Source: a virus. From it: DNA of 56,986 nucleotides. The stretch is taken from positions 1-56,986 of the IMG/VR virus record IMGVR_UViG_3300021964_008614; one strand, given 5' to 3'. The notes under the pieces were generated by a model, which saw only the letters and a program-made list of their open reading frames with translations, made no database searches and was not told where the DNA came from. Position numbers and translations under genes: made by a program. This document shows positions 33,856 through 42,897 of the stretch, piece by piece (within the stretch, counting starts at the first letter, position 1; every line of letters begins with the position of its first letter).

Positions 33856-35328
33856 TTAAGCACCATCTTTCTTAAATGTATCAGGTAATGTATCTATATC
33901 CTGTGCTGACGGAATAACAACGTCATTGGTTCTATCAGTCATTGTAGGTGTATACTGTTGTGGATCAACATTTTCATGGTGTGTCCACGGCTCGTGCTGT
34001 GGCAAGCGTTTGTGCAAGGACGCGACAGCGGTAGCGGTAGCGCCGGGAACCACGTGAGTGGACAACGGAGTTGTCTGTGCCGCTTCTGGGCCATTCATAT
34101 GGATCTGTAGTGCTGTCTCAAAATGTCCTAATGCACTGTATATGTTTGATGTTGAGCCACTTGTTATATTTGTTGCTAAACCTGCAAGTGTTTGAATACT
34201 TGTTAGAGACTCCATATTAATGCCAAAGTTTGTTTTTAAATTGAAGGTTCTGCCTGCCTGCATGTTGATATCTCTATCAGCAGTTATGTTTAAATCCTGT
34301 TCAGTGTGCATACTAATTGAATCTTTTGCATATACATCAATTTTACCATTGGCACTTAGTTCTATCCATGAATTTCCGCTACCGTGATCAATGCGTATTA
34401 AATCTTCTGTGTTGTGAAAAAGAATTTGATGTCCTGTGCGTGTTCTGATACGCATAAGTTCATTTGCTGGTAATTGTGGCACTCCTTTTTCATCTTTACC
34501 TACATTTGCATATTCTTTCTTTGTAGTACTTGCAGGACCTTTCCTTAAAAATTTGTCATCACCGTCGTCCATAACAAAATGCGTTCCGCCGAGGCGGCCA
34601 AATGGAATTTGTGCTCGTGTTTCTTTAGGACCATACGGTGCTTTTACGTAACCAGGACGTTTGTCATATGGGCCGGGTGTGCTTATACCAAACACCATGC
34701 TTGGCACTTCACGTCTTGCACTTGCAGAACTTAGTCCTCTTGTACCATCTGCACTCAATCCTGCATTGTGTAACGTGCTCATCCAATCTTCATTGATAGG
34801 TTTTTTAAATTTTGTAGGATCGTTGCCTTTGTTATCTTCAAGATTCTTTTTGTTTATTTCACCTACAACTGCTTTTCCTGTTTTACTAATACTTTCTTTA
34901 CTGCCCGGTGTTTGTCCTGGAGCGTTAACAAATGATGTTGCTACTCTGTCAGGCATTGAAAAATTAACATAGTTATCTTGGATACACCCTAACCAGAATC
35001 CCATGTTTTGCTGTCCTTCAATGAACACCACAATTACTCTCGTTCCAATGTCTGGCGGAGTCATCCAAAATCCATATGATTGTTGTGTGTATTTGTAGTC
35101 TTTATTTTTGCTTAAACCAGCCGCTGGTGTTTGACCAGTAAACGGTCCGCCGTAGCGTACTTTAACTGTTTGACCGTCAAGTTGTTGTCCTGAACTTGAA
35201 TTTAGTTTCAGTAGTTCAACTTCAATGCCTCCCATGTAGTTGGGATCAAGGTGTCCAACCACCCTACCAATAAAAGGACCGGGTTGGAGATTTTCTTGCT
35301 GGCCTGCTGTGCGAGTTTCATGACTCAT
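33856..35328 (-). CDS. gp5: Baseplate central spike/hub protein gp5, lacking the lysozyme domain
   Basis: 490 residues. The N-terminal OB-fold of gp5/VgrG type is visible (PGPFIGRVVGHLDPNYMGGI, VKVRYGGPFTGQTP, YGFWMTPPDIGTRVIVVFIEG, GFWLGCI). The C-terminal part carries the repeating beta-helix: RIDHGSGNSWIELSANGKID, SISMHTEQDLNITADRDIN and INMESL. Between them, where T4 gp5 has its lysozyme domain, there is only a linker (about residues 130-260) without the E-D-T catalytic pattern, so peptidoglycan would have to be cut by another protein or not at all. A patch at 33981-34090 has markedly high GC and different codon use (see findings). It abuts the upstream hub-like gene and is followed by gp25. 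Confidence 0.85.
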   Translation of the reverse strand: MSHETRTAGQQENLQPGPFIGRVVGHLDPNYMGGIEVELLKLNSSSGQQLDGQTVKVRYGGPFTGQTPAAGLSKNKDYKYTQQSYGFWMTPPDIGTRVIVVFIEGQQNMGFWLGCIQDNYVNFSMPDRVATSFVNAPGQTPGSKESISKTGKAVVGEINKKNLEDNKGNDPTKFKKPINEDWMSTLHNAGLSADGTRGLSSASARREVPSMVFGISTPGPYDKRPGYVKAPYGPKETRAQIPFGRLGGTHFVMDDGDDKFLRKGPASTTKKEYANVGKDEKGVPQLPANELMRIRTRTGHQILFHNTEDLIRIDHGSGNSWIELSANGKIDVYAKDSISMHTEQDLNITADRDINMQAGRTFNLKTNFGINMESLTSIQTLAGLATNITSGSTSNIYSALGHFETALQIHMNGPEAAQTTPLSTHVVPGATATAVASLHKRLPQHEPWTHHENVDPQQYTPTMTDRTNDVVIPSAQDIDTLPDTFKKDGA

Positions 35329-37962
35329 CTACTGGACTCCCTCTGTTGCTTTTTGTGCTTGTTCTTGTGCTAATATTTTTTGATTTTGTTGAGCGGCAAT
35401 TCTATCGTCAGCGGTTGATTGTGTGCCTGGAGGTCCTGCACTAATAGATCCTTTTTGGTTTTCGCTATTAATCTGATTGATGGTGCTTGAATCTAACTTT
35501 CTACCATCACCGTCGCCAACAGTTTGACCTGCTTTGTTTTCACTGTCTTGCGAAGTTTGTTTTTTAGGATACTGATTTGATCTACGTATGGCTTCAATTG
35601 TTTGTTTAAATTCACCATTGTTAAAACTATTCTTCACTATGCTTACCAAATATAATCCACTGAAGGAATCTACTGCTATAGTTTCATCTGGAAATCCCAT
35701 CATACCATTTTCTTTGTAGTCTACCGGCGTTCTAAAATTGATAAGAACATCAACTTCGCCCGATTGATAATCAATATTACCATCTGCATCAATATTAATC
35801 AACTGTGTATTTTCTGAGTTGTAGTTTCCAAATCCGCTGTCTGAAATGTAATAGGGATCACCCCAAATTTCCATCTCAATTGAAAGTAAGTCTGCATTAG
35901 AATTAATAATTGCATCATTGAACCTACGTGCAATCTCAATTCGCATGTCATCTTGATTTACCGCACCTGCGGCTTTAGCGTTGTTTTTAATGTCTGGAGC
36001 AGTTTTTCCACTGATAAGTTGCTCGTTGTCAACTTCTGTTTGTTCTAATGTCTGTTGTGGATTTTCTTCTGCATCTTTTCCTTCTTCTACATTTACCTTA
36101 GGTAATACTCCTGGACTCATGCTTTTAAAGAATGTGTTGTCTAAGTTAATATTAAAATTAATAATGTCATCATTTTTTCCACTATAGATATAATTGTATT
36201 CTTTACACACTTGTTTTCTCAGTGCTTCGATACCATATGGAATTTTATCAGGTGATAAAAATTTTGCCTCGTGTACTTTGTATGGCAATACTCTAAAAAC
36301 GTATATCCTTGGAGGTTGACCTGTTTTCTTTTCTGTTATAGGATCGGTAATATTAAAAACTTGTGTATCAATTTTGAACCAATTTTTCATACCCGTTCCG
36401 TCACTTGGTTCGCTGGTAAGGTTTCTACCATATTCACTTATTATTATAAGTTCTTCGATAATATCTTGAATTCTTGTGCCTTGGCCAAATTTAATTTCTC
36501 CCAATCCTGGAGACAGTTGCATTTGTCCTCCGTCTCTTTTCCATACATTCTTTTCTTTGTCCCAAGTAAAATTTGCATCACCAAATGGTTGTTGGGTAGA
36601 ACCAAGTTGCTCAAGGTTGAACATTTGCGATGTTCCAATAACATTACTATTTGCTTTACCTGTTTGTTTTTCTCTAATTTCTTCACCTAAGGCTGTGGTT
36701 GAAATTTTTGCTTTAATTTCATTTAGATATTTTTCTAATTCTGCTTGTTCTGGTGCTTCCCCGCCTTTGATTTTTTTATACAGTTCTTGTAACTCTTCTG
36801 CTGTGGCAGTGTTTCTTGTGGACTGTTTACTGCTTACACTTACACTTGGGGCTCCATTGTTTGAAGCAGTTGTTGCTCCTGCGCCGCCGTCACTAATAGT
36901 TCCTGATGAATTGCCTTTTGTTGCACGGGTTTTAGGGAACACAATAAAATATTGATCTGCGGTACTAATAGTTTTGTCTATTGCTTTTTGTTGATAGTAT
37001 TTGTTCATTTCTGCAGATAAACTTTTAGGACTACTCTGTAACAGTTCTTCAATTGTTCTACCTACAAGTGTTACGTCGACCGGAATACCCTGTGTTGCGT
37101 CTTTGAGTGCGCCTTCATTATAGGCAACACCTTCGACTACATATGCACTACCGCCATTTGTAACTGATAAATCACTTCCTACAAGTTTAAATGGCAACAT
37201 CTTAGTTGCTGTGGGTGTTTCAACAGGATTACCGTCTTGGTCCCAACCTATAAAATCAATTGTTAAAAGGAAAGGTGCTTCTACATAGTTTTCATGTCCT
37301 GCTTGATATGATGCCATTTGCAAAGTTTGTAAAAACAAACCCATACTGTATGGTTCTTGGATTTCTAATCTAAATCCTGTTGCATTAGTTGTACCTTTTC
37401 TTTGGTTAGGTGAAATTAGAGATTCAATCTCTAAATTATTCATAAAAAATTCAATCTTTCTACCACTGGATTCGTATCCTGTTAATACTTTACTATCTCC
37501 AAGACCGCCGCCACTTTGTAGTATTGCAATGTTAGGACGTTTAATTCTATAGGTTGCATCAGGATTGTTTATTTCTTCGTTTGTTAACGCATACATTCCT
37601 ATCCTATAATTGTAACTTGCAAAATTTCTTAATAGATTTGGAATAGGTAGGTTAACTACTCTACCGTCTGCTGTGTAAGCAACCTTTGCCGGATCAACTG
37701 TTACCCGTTCTTGAGAAACTGTCTCTTGTTTTTCTGTAGTAGTTGCATTTTTATCTGTTTCGACTGTAGTTTCAATGCTTGACGCATTTGTGTTTACCTT
37801 TTCAGGAGTATCTGAAAAGTCTTGCATATTTTCAGTGCCGGTGTTTTCAGATTCTCCGGCGCCTGCGGCATTTAATTCATCTTTATTTTCTGCCACATAG
37901 TTGTTTACTATAGATGCATAGTCTATTTCTGTACCTGGAGGACCTAATGGTTTATTAGCCAT
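35329..37962 (-). CDS. Large baseplate hub-like structural protein
   Basis: 877 residues, placed between gp53 and gp5, where marine T4-like phages encode a large virion structural protein. I do not see a T4 gp27 signature by eye, but gp5 needs a hub partner and this is the best candidate. The first 95 residues are acidic and Thr-rich. The region NLLRNFASYNYRIGMYALTNEEINNP to about residue 330 looks like a folded hub domain (LVGSDLSVTNGGSAYVVEGVAYNEGAL). A later domain (INFRTPVDYKENGMMGFPDE, FSGLYLVSIVKNSFNNGEFKQTIEAIRR) has a late-control D/hub-like strand pattern. The end is Gln-rich. The ATG follows GGGAG. Overall function inferred from location. Confidence 0.55.
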   Translation of the reverse strand: MANKPLGPPGTEIDYASIVNNYVAENKDELNAAGAGESENTGTENMQDFSDTPEKVNTNASSIETTVETDKNATTTEKQETVSQERVTVDPAKVAYTADGRVVNLPIPNLLRNFASYNYRIGMYALTNEEINNPDATYRIKRPNIAILQSGGGLGDSKVLTGYESSGRKIEFFMNNLEIESLISPNQRKGTTNATGFRLEIQEPYSMGLFLQTLQMASYQAGHENYVEAPFLLTIDFIGWDQDGNPVETPTATKMLPFKLVGSDLSVTNGGSAYVVEGVAYNEGALKDATQGIPVDVTLVGRTIEELLQSSPKSLSAEMNKYYQQKAIDKTISTADQYFIVFPKTRATKGNSSGTISDGGAGATTASNNGAPSVSVSSKQSTRNTATAEELQELYKKIKGGEAPEQAELEKYLNEIKAKISTTALGEEIREKQTGKANSNVIGTSQMFNLEQLGSTQQPFGDANFTWDKEKNVWKRDGGQMQLSPGLGEIKFGQGTRIQDIIEELIIISEYGRNLTSEPSDGTGMKNWFKIDTQVFNITDPITEKKTGQPPRIYVFRVLPYKVHEAKFLSPDKIPYGIEALRKQVCKEYNYIYSGKNDDIINFNINLDNTFFKSMSPGVLPKVNVEEGKDAEENPQQTLEQTEVDNEQLISGKTAPDIKNNAKAAGAVNQDDMRIEIARRFNDAIINSNADLLSIEMEIWGDPYYISDSGFGNYNSENTQLINIDADGNIDYQSGEVDVLINFRTPVDYKENGMMGFPDETIAVDSFSGLYLVSIVKNSFNNGEFKQTIEAIRRSNQYPKKQTSQDSENKAGQTVGDGDGRKLDSSTINQINSENQKGSISAGPPGTQSTADDRIAAQQNQKILAQEQAQKATEGVQ

Positions 37963-37963
37963 A

Positions 37964-38257
37964 TTATTCTCCCAACAGTTGTCTTAATTTGCTACCCTTT
38001 GATACATAAATTTTTAATCCGGCCCTAAAATCATATATAGGGTCTTTTAATGAATCCATGTTTCGTTGAGCAAATACCCACCATAATTTTGGAGAGCCGT
38101 ACATGTCATACGCCAACAAGTCTGGACGTTGATGATATTGCGATTCTATTTCATACACAACATCGTCGCCGTCTTCAGGAACAGGTCTAATACTTAAAAT
38201 ACCTAAGTATTGATTGCGTACAAGACGTGTTTTTGACCAGGGTGAATTATTTGACAT
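37964..38257 (-). CDS. gp53: Baseplate wedge protein gp53
   Basis: 97 residues, half of T4 gp53 (196) but covering its conserved core: LAYDMYGSPKLWWVFAQRN, preceded by YHQRPDLLAYD and followed by FRAGLKIYVSKGSKLRQLL, a LysM-like closing strand typical of gp53. It joins the wedge to the hub late in baseplate assembly. It starts at an ATG with AAAGGAT and abuts gp48 by one base, so it is coupled to the tube cap gene. Confidence 0.9.
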   Translation of the reverse strand: MSNNSPWSKTRLVRNQYLGILSIRPVPEDGDDVVYEIESQYHQRPDLLAYDMYGSPKLWWVFAQRNMDSLKDPIYDFRAGLKIYVSKGSKLRQLLGE

Positions 38258-39144
38258 TAAATAAATCCTTTGTTGTTAGAACCAATATATCCGCCTTTGA
38301 CAAATGTGTCTAAACTGAATTTTTCTACTTCTGATCTTGAGTAGATAGGTTGTAGTGTTACAGTAACTTGGCTTTCTACTGGAACATAGCCAATTTTGCC
38401 TCTATCAGTATCACCTGTAAGTTTTGTAAAGTTACCAAAATTACCGTCTGCTGTTGAAGGAGCATTAAATCCAAAATCAAGATCGACAGCAAGATAGTCA
38501 ACATCAGTTGGCATATCAAGGGTAAAATTTGTAATTACTACAGGCACATCTTTAAACACATAATCACCATATCCATTTAATTTAACTATAGGAGGTGGTG
38601 AACCTTGGTTAGATGTCTGACCGTAAAACATTTTTGTAATACTTCTTAGATAGTGCAACATTGCTATCCAATACTCACCTTCTAATGCATTTTGTACAAT
38701 AAACTGCCCAGTCAGCGTCATTGCGTCCACACTTGAATTCTGATAAGCAAAGAATGGATAATTACTATGTACTGGTGTAATTGCATTATAACTTGCTTGA
38801 TGACTCATAATAATTGTAGGCGTATAAGGAAAACACAGTCCGCCTGTAGAAGTAATCAATCGTTGAATGTAAGGACTTTCTGTAAATGCTTTAATAGGAG
38901 GTATGCTTAATTTGACTCTCCAATCTTTTGAGTTGGGATCTTGTGCCCAAGACGCACTTGCTATATCAATTTCTGGTGGCTCACCGTCGGTGGGGATAGT
39001 TCGAGAGCGAATTGCTTTCATAAACCCTTTTCCGCCTGCCTGTAATACATCAACTGTTTGTTGTGCCAAATCTTTGGCACCGTCAATGATGTCTCCTGTA
39101 GTTACAGGTTTTTTAGTTGGGTCAAAATCAAATGTGTCTGCCAT
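38257..39144 (-). CDS. gp48: Baseplate tail-tube cap protein gp48-like
   Basis: 295 residues, the usual place and size for gp48 in marine T4-like phages. Supporting segments: WRVKLSIPPIKAFTESPYIQ, YPFFAYQNSSVDAMTLTGQF, WIAMLHYLRSITKMFYG and VPVVITNFTLDMPTDVDYLA, a tail-tube-like beta core that lets gp48 and gp54 nucleate the tube on the hub. gp54 is not separately visible in the window, so gp48 might supply both caps or gp54 could lie elsewhere. First gene of the leftward baseplate operon, served by the late promoter at 39166 and AAGGATT before the ATG. Confidence 0.8.
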   Translation of the reverse strand: MADTFDFDPTKKPVTTGDIIDGAKDLAQQTVDVLQAGGKGFMKAIRSRTIPTDGEPPEIDIASASWAQDPNSKDWRVKLSIPPIKAFTESPYIQRLITSTGGLCFPYTPTIIMSHQASYNAITPVHSNYPFFAYQNSSVDAMTLTGQFIVQNALEGEYWIAMLHYLRSITKMFYGQTSNQGSPPPIVKLNGYGDYVFKDVPVVITNFTLDMPTDVDYLAVDLDFGFNAPSTADGNFGNFTKLTGDTDRGKIGYVPVESQVTVTLQPIYSRSEVEKFSLDTFVKGGYIGSNNKGFI

Positions 39145-39165
39145 AATTGGTAATCCTTACTGTAA

Positions 39166-39174
39166 GTATTTATT
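39166..39174 (-). promoter_or_regulatory. T4-type late promoter (AATAAATAC) for the baseplate operon
   Basis: Minus-strand AATAAATAC with a predicted 17-base leader ahead of gp48. Its last two bases on the plus strand (39173-39174) are also the first two bases of the -35 box of the rightward gp55 promoter. Confidence 0.7.
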
Positions 39175-39201
39175 GACTTTATTATCAGAGTATATTATAA
39201 T
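39173..39201 (+). promoter_or_regulatory. Host sigma70-type early promoter of gp55 (TTGACT-17-TATAAT)
   Basis: -35 TTGACT at 39173-39178 (five of six consensus), a 17-base spacer, and a perfect -10 TATAAT at 39196-39201. The start would lie near 39208, with GGAG ahead of the GTG at 39226. It is oriented away from the baseplate operon. Confidence 0.8.
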
Positions 39202-39225
39202 AAGAACACTAAATGGAGAAATCAC

Positions 39226-40059
39226 GTGAAAAGAGTAAATTATTTAAACAACAAGGACATATTGTCCGAGATACACAAGTCAAAGAGCAGTTTTTGCAGT
39301 TTTGTAGATTCAGACTATCATCAATTTGATATTATTTTACCAAGCATAGACAAAATTAACGTAAGAACAATAGCAGAAGCAAAAAGAAACAAAGCAAAAA
39401 GATTAGGAGATGCAGATTATGCCGCAAGAAAATTAGCAGGCGAAAAAGTTAAACAAGCAGAGTGTGCTGTTGACTACAGAAAGATCACAAAAGAGGAACT
39501 TATTTTCCGTGTAATGACATTTGATCATATTCCTGAAGAAAAGGGTCGTAAGAAAAATCCTAAAACTATAGCAGATACAAAAATAAAATTAAACTTTCCT
39601 CCATTCCAGCATTTTAAATTTAACGAAAACGACGAACTTGTATGTGTAGGCAAAAGTCATTGGGAAGGCGGAATGGAAAACGGTTCTTTTAATCTAAGCG
39701 GTGGTAAAGCAACTGAAAAACTTGCTCGCATGTGGATGAAACTTTGTGATCGTTATGCAACAAGAGGAAATGTACGTGGATACACCTACAATGACGAGAT
39801 GCGAGGTCAAGCAATTCTTCAACTTACACAGATTGGACTACAATTTGATGAAAGCAAATCACAAAACCCATTTGCATACTACACTGCGGCAGTTACAAAT
39901 TCATTTGTAAGAGTTATTAACATTGAAAAGCGTAATCAAAATATTAGAGACGATATTCTTGAAATGAACGACATGACTCCAAGTTACACACGCCAAAGTC
40001 AAGGCGAATGGGAAAGACAAGTAGAAGAACAACGCAAAAAAATGGCAAGTGGCAAATAA
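39226..40059 (+). CDS. gp55: Late sigma factor gp55
   Basis: 277 residues from a GTG with GGAGA upstream. gp55 replaces the host sigma factor on RNA polymerase and, with the sliding clamp gp45, drives late transcription from TATAAATA boxes. The C-terminal half shows the sigma region-2-like core: WMKLCDRYATRGNVRGYTYNDEMRGQAILQL (pieces: YTYNDEMRGQAI, FDESKSQNPFAYYTAAVTNSFVRV) and INIEKRNQNIRDDILE. The N-terminal 100 residues, rich in Lys and Arg, exceed T4 gp55 (185 residues in all). It is the first rightward gene after a divergent early/late promoter pair and is followed by a fresh sigma70 promoter for gp47/46. Confidence 0.88.
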   Translation: MKRVNYLNNKDILSEIHKSKSSFCSFVDSDYHQFDIILPSIDKINVRTIAEAKRNKAKRLGDADYAARKLAGEKVKQAECAVDYRKITKEELIFRVMTFDHIPEEKGRKKNPKTIADTKIKLNFPPFQHFKFNENDELVCVGKSHWEGGMENGSFNLSGGKATEKLARMWMKLCDRYATRGNVRGYTYNDEMRGQAILQLTQIGLQFDESKSQNPFAYYTAAVTNSFVRVINIEKRNQNIRDDILEMNDMTPSYTRQSQGEWERQVEEQRKKMASGK

Positions 40060-40063
40060 GTTC

Positions 40064-40092
40064 TTGACTTTATTTGACTTTTGCTATACAAT
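40064..40092 (+). promoter_or_regulatory. Sigma70-type promoter of gp47/46 (TTGACT-17-TACAAT)
   Basis: -35 TTGACT at 40064-40069, a 17-base spacer and -10 TACAAT at 40087-40092 lie in the 60-base gap after gp55. The predicted start near 40099 leaves a short leader with GAGGT before the TTG at 40120. Confidence 0.72.
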
Positions 40093-40119
40093 AATAAGAC
40101 AATAAACTGAGGTAATATT

Positions 40120-41124
40120 TTGTTTAAAAAATGTGCAGTATTTACAGACATACATTTTGGTCTGAAAGGAAACTCTAAAGTCCATAATGATGACTGTGAA
40201 GACTTTGTGGATTGGTATATTAAAACAGCCAAAGAAAACGGATGCGAAACAGGAATCTTCATGGGTGACTGGCATCACAATCGTAACAGTTTAAATATTG
40301 TTACAATGGACTACTCTATTCGCAGTCTTGAAAAACTTGGAAAGGCATTTGAACAGTTTTTTTACTTTCCAGGTAATCATGATTTGTATTACAAAGATAA
40401 AAGAGACGTCCAAAGTGTAGAATTTGCAAAACATATCAACGGTGTTACAGTTGTTGATGAGATTACTACAATAGGCGATAGTACAATGGTACCGTGGCTT
40501 GTAGGTGAAGAGTGGAAAAAGATTCCTAAGATCAAAAGCAAATACATGTTTGGACATTTTGAACTTCCAAACTTCTATATGAATGCAATGGTACAGATGC
40601 CTGATACTGGCGAATTACAATCTAAACATTTTGTACATCAAGATTATGTGTTTAGTGGCCATTTTCACAAAAGACAAACACAAGGCAACGTAACATACAT
40701 AGGAAATGCATTTCCACACAACTATGCAGATGCTTGGGACGATAAACGCGGAATGATGATTCTCGAACACGGTGGAGAACCTCAGTATATAGATTGGGAC
40801 AGTTGTCCAAAATATAGAACTGTGAAATTAAGTCAACTAATTGATGAAAAAGATAAGTTGATGAAAGATAAAATGTATCTACGTGTAACACTTGATATTA
40901 ATATTAGTTACGAAGAAGCAAGTTTTATCAAGGAAGAATTTCAAAAGCAATTTAGTTGTCGTGAAATTACTTTGATTCCAAGTTTACAAGATGATCAAAT
41001 TAATACTGATATTGATATCACAAAGTTTGAAAGTGTTGATCAAATTGTAGCAGAAGAGATTAATGCAATCGAAAGTGAAAACTACAACAAACAAACACTA
41101 CTAAACATTTATAACGAGTTATAA
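40120..41124 (+). CDS. gp47: Recombination nuclease subunit gp47 (Mre11/SbcD-like)
   Basis: 334 residues, starting at TTG with GAGGT six to seven bases upstream. The calcineurin-like phosphoesterase metal site is complete: D10-x-H12 (FTDIHFG), D50 in GDWHHNR, the GNHD loop in FPGNHDLYY, then GHFEL and GHFHKRQ. gp47 with gp46 resects DNA ends for T4-type recombination-dependent replication and degrades host DNA. The stop is four bases before the gp46 ATG, consistent with stoichiometric co-production. Early promoter at 40064. Confidence 0.95.
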   Translation: MFKKCAVFTDIHFGLKGNSKVHNDDCEDFVDWYIKTAKENGCETGIFMGDWHHNRNSLNIVTMDYSIRSLEKLGKAFEQFFYFPGNHDLYYKDKRDVQSVEFAKHINGVTVVDEITTIGDSTMVPWLVGEEWKKIPKIKSKYMFGHFELPNFYMNAMVQMPDTGELQSKHFVHQDYVFSGHFHKRQTQGNVTYIGNAFPHNYADAWDDKRGMMILEHGGEPQYIDWDSCPKYRTVKLSQLIDEKDKLMKDKMYLRVTLDINISYEEASFIKEEFQKQFSCREITLIPSLQDDQINTDIDITKFESVDQIVAEEINAIESENYNKQTLLNIYNEL

Positions 41125-41127
41125 AAT

Positions 41128-42897
41128 ATGCTGATTAAAGACCTAACTGTAAAAAACTTTATGAGTGTGGGAAATCAAACCCAGGCTGTAGACTTTAGCA
41201 ATAGACAATTAACGCTTGTACTTGGTGAAAACCTTGATCAAGGAGGCGATGATAGTGGCTCCCGAAACGGAACTGGTAAGACCACTATCATTAACGCCCT
41301 TTCATATGCACTATACGGCCAAGCACTAACAAATATTCGCAGAAATAATCTAATTAATAAAACCAACGGCAAAGGTATGTTGGTTACACTTAACTTCGAA
41401 AAAAACGGAACAAAATATCGAGTTGAGCGAGGACGTAGTCCTAACGTTTTAAAGTTTTTTATTAACGAAGAAGAAAAAGAAATCACAGACGAATCACAAG
41501 GTGACTCAAGAGAAACTCAAAAAGAAATTGATAGTCTGTTACAGATGAGTCACGAGATGTTTAAGCACTTGGTTGCATTAAACACATACACAGAGCCCTT
41601 CTTAAGTTTAAAACCCAACGATCAACGTGCTATTATTGAGCAACTATTAGGTATTACCATACTATCCGAAAAGGCTGAACAACTTAAAATAAAACAAAAA
41701 GAAGTGCGTGACGGAATTACCGAAGAAACTGCAAGAATAAATGGGATACAAACTGCAAACGAAAAAGTAAAAGAGACAATTGATAGTTTAAAGGTAAAGT
41801 CAAGTGCGTGGAGACAACAGAATGCTAAAGATTGTGAACGCTTACAAAATGGTATTGACGAATTAGAACACTTAGATATCGATGAAGAAATAAGAAATCA
41901 CGAGTTACTATCTGCTTGGGAAGAAAACGACAAGCACAAGCGTAATTTAGAAAAAGAACGTGCTACACTTGAAAGTGCGTTAAGTCAGACAGACAGACAG
42001 ATTACTAAAATTGGAAAAGAATTAAATGATCTTAATGATGCAAAGTGTCATGCTTGTGGACAAGAGTTACACGAAGAGAAAAAACAAGAAATAAACAATA
42101 AACTTCAAGAAGAGTATGGCGAAACAATGACATACTTAATGGAAATTAATACAAAATTTGAAAAGGTTGCAAATAAATTAAGTGAGTTAGGAGATTTAGA
42201 TTCTAAGCCAAGTACATTTTATGAAACTGCTAAAGAAGCATACGATCATCGAAGCAATGTTGAAAATTTAAAACAAGCACTTAAGGCTAAAGAAACAGAA
42301 AACGATCCATACGTTGATCAAATCGAAGAACTTGAACACACTGCTATACAAGAAGTAAACTGGGATACCGTGAATGACCTTACGCTGATGCAAGAACATC
42401 AAGGTTTCTTGTATAAGTTACTTACAAATAAAGATTCCTTTATACGTAAAAAAATTATTGAACAAAACCTTGCATATCTAAACAATAGATTAACATTCTA
42501 CTTAGACAAAATTGGTTTGCCACACACTGTAGTATTTCAAAATGATTTATCTGTGATGATCACCCAGTTAGGACAGGACCTCGACTTTGATAATTTAAGT
42601 AGGGGTGAGCGTAACAGACTAATACTTGGTTTATCATTTGCGTTTAGAGATGTTTGGGAAAGTTTGTATCAAAATATCAACTTACTATTTGTTGACGAAT
42701 TAATTGACAGTGGAATGGACACCGCGGGTGTTGAGCATAGTTTGGCTATCCTCAAGAAAATGGGTAGAGAACGTAAAAAGAACATTTATTTGATTTCACA
42801 CAAAGACGAACTGCAAGGTCGTGTACAAAACGTACTTAAGGTTGTAAAAGAAAACGGCTTTACCAGTTATGCAAACGATATTGATATTGTACAATGA
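41128..42897 (+). CDS. gp46: Recombination nuclease subunit gp46 (Rad50/SbcC-like ATPase)
   Basis: 589 residues. Walker A is GSRNGTGKTT at about 44-53. A coiled-coil with a zinc-hook, CHACGQEL, has C307 and C310. The ABC signature is LSRGERNRLILG at about 490, and Walker B is LLFVDELIDSGMD at about 520. The loop GENLDQGGDDSG before Walker A is typical. With gp47 it forms the end-processing nuclease of recombination-dependent replication. It overlaps the following small gene by four bases (ATGA). Confidence 0.95.
   Translation: MLIKDLTVKNFMSVGNQTQAVDFSNRQLTLVLGENLDQGGDDSGSRNGTGKTTIINALSYALYGQALTNIRRNNLINKTNGKGMLVTLNFEKNGTKYRVERGRSPNVLKFFINEEEKEITDESQGDSRETQKEIDSLLQMSHEMFKHLVALNTYTEPFLSLKPNDQRAIIEQLLGITILSEKAEQLKIKQKEVRDGITEETARINGIQTANEKVKETIDSLKVKSSAWRQQNAKDCERLQNGIDELEHLDIDEEIRNHELLSAWEENDKHKRNLEKERATLESALSQTDRQITKIGKELNDLNDAKCHACGQELHEEKKQEINNKLQEEYGETMTYLMEINTKFEKVANKLSELGDLDSKPSTFYETAKEAYDHRSNVENLKQALKAKETENDPYVDQIEELEHTAIQEVNWDTVNDLTLMQEHQGFLYKLLTNKDSFIRKKIIEQNLAYLNNRLTFYLDKIGLPHTVVFQNDLSVMITQLGQDLDFDNLSRGERNRLILGLSFAFRDVWESLYQNINLLFVDELIDSGMDTAGVEHSLAILKKMGRERKKNIYLISHKDELQGRVQNVLKVVKENGFTSYANDIDIVQ

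Noticed and set aside
34436-34972. Plus-strand frames opposite gp5
   Set aside because: Shadows of a strongly supported gene; no start signals.
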